From contig JAGCVZ010000009.1 in assembly GCA_017962125.1 (NCBI GenBank), positions 1 to 62,711 of the forward strand: a DNA stretch of 62,711 nt. Reading direction: 5' to 3'. This DNA is from Alphaproteobacteria bacterium. GTDB lineage: Bacteria > Pseudomonadota > Alphaproteobacteria > Rs-D84. The translations under genes and the position numbers were made by a program. The notes below the pieces were generated by a model, which worked only from the letters and a program-made list of their open reading frames with translations, was not told where the DNA came from and made no database searches. This document shows, one piece after another, positions 59,428 to 62,711 of this stretch (position 1 is its first letter; the number at the start of each line of letters is the position of its first letter).

Positions 59428-60375
59428 ATGTATAGAAGGTTTATTTGCTTTTTATGTTGTTTTATTCCATCCATTTCTTATGGTGATGATTTGACCGCCA
59501 GGGCGGAACAAGTATTTGATGCTGCACGGATAGTATGTTCTGGAATATCAGATGAAATATCAAAAGTATCCAATGTATCAAAAATAAATACTGCTGTCAC
59601 CGGTGCGGGAACGGTCGCGGCGGGTGGTGCATTGGTGGCGGGTATAAAAAAATCGCAAGAGGAAGAAGAAATTGATAAATTGGTTGCTGAAATATGCGAG
59701 GCTGGTGGATGCACTGCCGAAGGTGTAGAAAATATGTCTAATGAAGACTTTTTTAATAATGTTATACAACCAATGGCAGAAATTGCGGAATTACAAGAAC
59801 GACTTGAGAAATCAAAAAAATTAGGTAATTGGCGCACGGGGTTAATGGCCGGCACAATCGGAACAAATGTTGCATCGGCAATTATATCTGGGGTAAATAG
59901 AGACCAATCTGAATTGATACAACATATCCAGGCCTGTAATACGGCTATTCAATCTGCTAATGATATGTCCAGGCAATTAAAAGCGGAAAGTATAAACCCA
60001 ATGGAAAATCCGATTGTAAAAAAATTGAGCAATGTAAATACATGGTGCAGCAATATAGATGCCAAGGATGTTGAAAAAATCGAAAAACGTATGACTGGTG
60101 TTATGGGAACTTCCATCGCTGGCGCGGTAATTGGTGTCGCCGGAACGGCGACCAGTGCCGCCGCCAACTCGGATAAATATATGGATGAACAAAACCGTAT
60201 GAATTTAACTGAGCAAGAAAAGAATAAAAAAGATAATTTGAATACGGCCTCTAATGTGATGGCTGGTGCGAATGTTGCAACTGGGTTGGTAGAAACAGGA
60301 TTAAACATTTCACTGATTACATTAACCAAAAAATTGATAAAGCAAGCCGAAACATGTGAAGAGGTTTTTGAATGA
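59428..60375 (+). CDS. Secreted partner of the serine protease, Ala/Gly-rich
   Basis: The 315-aa product has a signal peptide (ICFLCCFIPSISYG-DD) and a long helical body. Two glycine-rich hydrophobic stretches resemble membrane-inserting or zipper helices: VTGAGTVAAGGALVAGI (about 55-71) and MGTSIAGAVIGVAGTATSAAA (about 228-248), with another at SNVMAGANVATGLVETGL. Scattered cysteines (CSG, CEAGGC, CNT, CSN, CEE) could pair. It overlaps the protease gene by 4 nt (ATGA), so the two products are likely made together. No family is recognised. Confidence 0.65.
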   Translation: MYRRFICFLCCFIPSISYGDDLTARAEQVFDAARIVCSGISDEISKVSNVSKINTAVTGAGTVAAGGALVAGIKKSQEEEEIDKLVAEICEAGGCTAEGVENMSNEDFFNNVIQPMAEIAELQERLEKSKKLGNWRTGLMAGTIGTNVASAIISGVNRDQSELIQHIQACNTAIQSANDMSRQLKAESINPMENPIVKKLSNVNTWCSNIDAKDVEKIEKRMTGVMGTSIAGAVIGVAGTATSAAANSDKYMDEQNRMNLTEQEKNKKDNLNTASNVMAGANVATGLVETGLNISLITLTKKLIKQAETCEEVFE

Positions 60376-61430
60376 AAAAGTATATAATAACATCTTTGTT
60401 ATTATTTATTCCGTTTATGTCCATGGCGGCGGATCATTGTACAAATCAAGCTGAATACACAATTGATAGACGTTGTTATGTAACAGATGAACAAAAAAAA
60501 CAAAAACCTTACAGTGCGGTGGTTGGAATATTGGGTAAAAATGGCGTTAAGTGTACTGGAACTATAGCAAAATGGGACCATGGGCTAACACATAAGGATT
60601 CATCAGATTCGAATCTATATTTATTTACTGCTAAGCATTGTACAGACCAAGATGGTGACGGTATTTCGGATAAAGTTTTGCACATTAAATTGCAAAATGG
60701 TGATAAATTAAAAGTGACGTTGGTCGAAACTGGGGATTATAATATAAATGAAGATACTAACTTTTACAGTGATTGGGCTGTATATAGTTTGCCAGCTACT
60801 GCGAACAAACAAATATCATGGATATACGCAGATTCCGATGGTCACCGAGATGGCAGAACCATTAAGTTAATAGGGTACGGCACTTTAAAAATAATGAGTG
60901 ACAAAGAAATAGAAGAATTTAAACAAAAATATGCAGATTATTTGAAAGAAAAAGGCGTAACTGATATGTCATATGAAAATACTGGTCTTGACGAGTATGG
61001 TGGAGTAGATCTCACTAAACAACAGGCACGTCTTTTCCGCCTAGAGTTATCGGGTGGATTTTTTAGTTCTTTTTATATAAATGATTTATTTCATGATAAA
61101 AAATTGAAAGTTGTAAAATGTTTTTTTCGTAATACTAATAATTTGTGTCAAGGATGGAACGGAAATTCAGGTGGGCCTATGATTGATAATAATTCAGACA
61201 CATTAGTTAGTATACTTACGCGTGTCACTTCTGTCATTAGCGACCATGATCATGCAGCAATAGGTGGTTATCTATATGATGATGAGTTAGGCGAATATGA
61301 AGATGCAGATATTCCGGTTGGTCGTATCTATGAAAAGATTGGTGGGTTACCAGGCAAAGAATCTTCAGGAAAACGCACAGAGGCGGAACGTGTCCATGAA
61401 AAAATCGGAGAGTTTCTGTATGAAAAATAA
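60372..61430 (+). CDS. Secreted chymotrypsin-like serine protease
   Basis: The 352-aa product has a signal peptide (to about 20, MSMAA). The S1 triad is in order: His89 in FTAKHC, Asp134 in SDWAVYSL and Ser266 in CQGWNGNSGGPMI, which is GNSGGP rather than the usual GDSGGP. Cys61 and Cys90 could form the bond that flanks the catalytic His. A long charged insert (about 176-215) and a C-terminal tail with two V/I-Y/H-EKIG repeats (RIYEKIGG, RVHEKIGE) are unusual. It is exported and coupled to the upstream gene. Confidence 0.8.
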   Translation: MKKYIITSLLLFIPFMSMAADHCTNQAEYTIDRRCYVTDEQKKQKPYSAVVGILGKNGVKCTGTIAKWDHGLTHKDSSDSNLYLFTAKHCTDQDGDGISDKVLHIKLQNGDKLKVTLVETGDYNINEDTNFYSDWAVYSLPATANKQISWIYADSDGHRDGRTIKLIGYGTLKIMSDKEIEEFKQKYADYLKEKGVTDMSYENTGLDEYGGVDLTKQQARLFRLELSGGFFSSFYINDLFHDKKLKVVKCFFRNTNNLCQGWNGNSGGPMIDNNSDTLVSILTRVTSVISDHDHAAIGGYLYDDELGEYEDADIPVGRIYEKIGGLPGKESSGKRTEAERVHEKIGEFLYEK

Positions 61431-61516
61431 ATAAAAAAGTTCGTAAACATGTAAAACGGTGTATGTTTTTAACTGCCGACTTACGAACTCGTGAAAGTGT
61501 TGCAAAACTAATAAAA

Positions 61517-61539
61517 AAACCGCAAAAATGCGGTTTTAT
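61517..61539 (+). terminator. Terminator after the protease operon
   Basis: AAACCGC-AAAAAT-GCGGTTTT followed by ATC. Confidence 0.65.
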
Positions 61540-61629
61540 CTATTTTGGCAGGACATACTGTGCGATTCACGAACCGATGAAATCACAGAATTGTTGCAAT
61601 TTGGGAAAGAAGTTAAAACGTTTTTATAA
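61528..61629 (+). pseudogene. WQDILC gene fragment, copy 1
   Basis: This is a 33-codon open frame beginning inside the terminator hairpin. It reads FWQDILCDSR, then TDEITELLQFGKEVKTFL. Copy 2 at 62465-62566 differs mainly at third codon positions and by conservative changes (D/N, T/A, E/D, V/A), which indicates past selection as protein. It has no ribosome binding site. It is probably the 3' remnant of a gene, though a real peptide cannot be excluded. Confidence 0.4.
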
Positions 61630-61638
61630 TTAGCAAGC

Positions 61639-61666
61639 TTGACAAAATAAAATTGTGTTGTAGTAT
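61639..61666 (+). promoter_or_regulatory. Promoter
   Basis: TTGACA (61639-61644), 16-bp spacer, TAGTAT (61661-61666), 21 nt before the ATG at 61688. Confidence 0.6.
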
Positions 61667-61687
61667 GGGCTTGATAATGAGGTCAAA

Positions 61688-62347
61688 ATGAAAAAAGATA
61701 GTTTGATTCCAACCGTGACTTTAACTATTGTTGGTAAAGAATCTAGCCCGCGAATTATTACACCAAAGGATATTCAAGACGAATACCGGCGCTCCCGTTT
61801 TGATAACGGAGATTTTCGTATGACATATTTAGAAGGTCTTATCAGGGGTGGAAATTTAGATGCAAAAGACGGTTTTGATTTAAAATTTGAAAATCTTAAT
61901 TCAGTAGATATCGACAGTTGTATGGGCAGAACAAAATTTAGAACAATGAGTTTTGTAAATGTAAAACAACTTATCGCATCAACTAGTATCCAAGGAAAAT
62001 GGAATATACAGACTGTGGAAAAAGTATGGTTTACGGATGCCCGCTTTTTTTATGATAATCCAGATTTTTATGATGCAGATATACAATGGAATCCTAAGGC
62101 TAAAAGGATCGATTTAGCCGGCTCTGTCGGCCTGCGTGGTAACCTTGATTTTAGCCAAGTGGGTTACGTTGATTTAAGTGATGCAGATTTAACTAACATT
62201 GATGGAATAAAAACGAACCCAGAAGGAATAGTTTTTTGCTGGGGTCAATATAGAGGAAGAGTGTACGTACCAAATGTTCATTACTATGATCCTGAGCCCC
62301 TTATAAACGCCATTGTTTATCACCAGCACAAAAAATACGGTGTCTAA
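61688..62347 (+). CDS. Hypothetical protein with beta-solenoid-like repeats
   Basis: This 219-aa soluble protein has short hydrophobic-polar repeats spaced about 20 residues apart (FENLNSVDID, FVNVKQLIAS, IQTVEKVWF, AKRIDLAGS, FSQVGYVDLSDADLTNIDG). They resemble pentapeptide or leucine-rich solenoid turns. It ends in a His/Tyr-rich segment (IVYHQHKKYGV). There is no signal peptide. It has its own TTGACA promoter and is bounded by two compound repeat units, like a cassette. No specific family is recognised. Confidence 0.55.
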   Translation: MKKDSLIPTVTLTIVGKESSPRIITPKDIQDEYRRSRFDNGDFRMTYLEGLIRGGNLDAKDGFDLKFENLNSVDIDSCMGRTKFRTMSFVNVKQLIASTSIQGKWNIQTVEKVWFTDARFFYDNPDFYDADIQWNPKAKRIDLAGSVGLRGNLDFSQVGYVDLSDADLTNIDGIKTNPEGIVFCWGQYRGRVYVPNVHYYDPEPLINAIVYHQHKKYGV

Positions 62348-62362
62348 CATTTTTTGCGAAAA

Positions 62363-62583
62363 AGTTCGAGAATTTGCAAAATGGGTATGATTTTTAACAT
62401 GATATTTTCGAACTCGCATAGGTATTGGAATTCTAACAAAAAATCGTTCAAATGGGCGATTTGAAACATTTGGCAGGACATACTGTGCAATTCACGAGCT
62501 GATGATATACTCGATTTGTTGCAGTTTGGTAAAGAAGCAAAGGTATTTTTCAATAAATATGGATAGGTGGATTAAATTTGACA
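62363..62583 (+). repeat. Compound repeat unit, copy 2
   Basis: Order: a 52-nt hairpin element closed by AGTTCGA (62363-62369) / TCGAACT (62408-62414), a second stem-loop (AAATCG / CGATTT, near 62441-62463), the WQDILC segment (62465-62566) and TTGACA (62578). Confidence 0.6.
62465..62566 (+). pseudogene. WQDILC gene fragment, copy 2
   Basis: This open frame reads NIWQDILCNSR, then ADDILDLLQFGKEAKVFF, and stops at 62564. It has no start codon; a TGA precedes it in frame. It is homologous to the segment at 61528. Confidence 0.4.
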
Positions 62584-62605
62584 TTATCGAATTTTATGAT
62601 ATTTT
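62578..62605 (+). promoter_or_regulatory. Promoter
   Basis: TTGACA (62578-62583), 16-bp spacer, TATTTT (62600-62605), upstream of the truncated gene at 62630. Confidence 0.45.
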
Positions 62606-62629
62606 TTGCATAAAATAAAAGGTTGACCA

Positions 62630-62711
62630 ATGGCAGACACTAATAAAAAAATAATAGAAGCGGAACAAAGAGATTTGTCTGTATTGTTATTACAAAAAGT
62701 GGTTCAAATAA
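62630..62711 (+). CDS. Start of a gene cut by the window end
   Basis: An ATG with AAAGGTTGACC upstream opens a frame of 27 codons (MADTNKKIIEAEQRDLSVLL onward) still open at the last base. It is charged and helical. Too little is visible to name it. Confidence 0.5.
   Translation, partial: MADTNKKIIEAEQRDLSVLLLQKVVQI

Larger units (their letters stand above)
61438..61644 (+). repeat. Compound repeat unit, copy 1
   Basis: Order: a 52-nt hairpin element closed by AGTTCGTAA (61438-61446) / TTACGAACT (61481-61489), then a terminator (CCGC-AAAAAT-GCGG, 61520-61533), a coding-like segment (61528-61629), and a TTGACA -35 (61639). The same order recurs at 62363-62583, with the outer hairpin of equal length. 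Confidence 0.6.

Noticed and set aside
1..62711. CRISPR array or cas genes
   Set aside because: No regularly spaced identical repeats were seen; the repeats present are two- or three-copy and irregular.
1..62711. Alternative genetic code (TGA read as Trp)
   Set aside because: Core genes (valS, ppdK, gyrA, infB, nusA) use TGG for Trp and read through at normal lengths without internal TGA.

Overview
The window is 62.7 kb of a bacterial chromosome, roughly 40% GC by eye, using the standard code (TGG for Trp, TGA only as stop). The protein set points to an uncultured, probably host- or gut-associated alphaproteobacterium with a compact genome. Evidence: an lptF/G-lptD-surA-like LPS export block, a Rickettsia-like ValS, pyruvate phosphate dikinase, a row of VirB6-like proteins as in Rickettsiales, alphaproteobacterial bL31, and gyrA followed by a MerR gene. 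The lineage is inferred from memory of these families, not from a search.

Layout. 1-9.7 kb: end of an rRNA operon (5S), then small accessory genes (transglutaminase-like protein, 29-aa peptide, membrane peptides, zeta-toxin-like kinase), an OmpA-like secreted protein with comF, valS with an acyl-ACP thioesterase, and a secreted tail-fibre-like protein. 9.8-18.6 kb: ppdK, then two large secreted cysteine-rich paralogues flanking rplU-rpmA. 18.7-26.3 kb: a decayed pagL-like gene, murG-ftsW-mraY, a class A PBP and a divergent cysteine-rich secreted protein. 26.3-30 kb: tRNA-Gly and tRNA-Tyr, followed by an integration-scarred region with copies of the tRNA-Tyr 3' end, a YgeA-like racemase, an M18 aminopeptidase bracketed by gene fragments, a 36-aa membrane peptide and a small HTH regulator. 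30-38 kb: lipoprotein, ACP-like protein, an outer-membrane protein with a TrpF-like barrel, rlmN, surA-like, lptD and lptF/G. 38-46.5 kb: an orphan gene between two copies of the nusA promoter, then nusA-infB, a secreted protein, dnaQ and a UvrD/PcrA helicase. 46.5-53.1 kb: five VirB6/TrbL-like polytopic proteins, four coupled on the minus strand and one divergent. 53.2-62.7 kb: rpmE, an IMPase pseudoenzyme, rpmH, a small paralogous cluster, gyrA-merR, a secreted chymotrypsin-like protease with a partner, and a repeat-bounded accessory region running off the window.

The most striking system is the five-member VirB6-like array without other secretion genes nearby. It shares a recognisable core: a K..VR helix, then P-R-x(5)-I-x-P in most members, and N-terminal CxxC motifs in three. 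Other themes are: (i) many genes whose -10 box lies only 6-8 nt before the ATG, suggesting common leaderless transcription; (ii) repeated use of the palindromic -35 TTGCAA, once apparently shared by divergent promoters; (iii) several accessory genes bracketed by imperfect direct repeats (promoter copies, 3' gene fragments, or a compound hairpin unit), a pattern that suggests how cargo enters this genome; (iv) a large share of coding capacity given to secreted cysteine-rich proteins of no recognised family.
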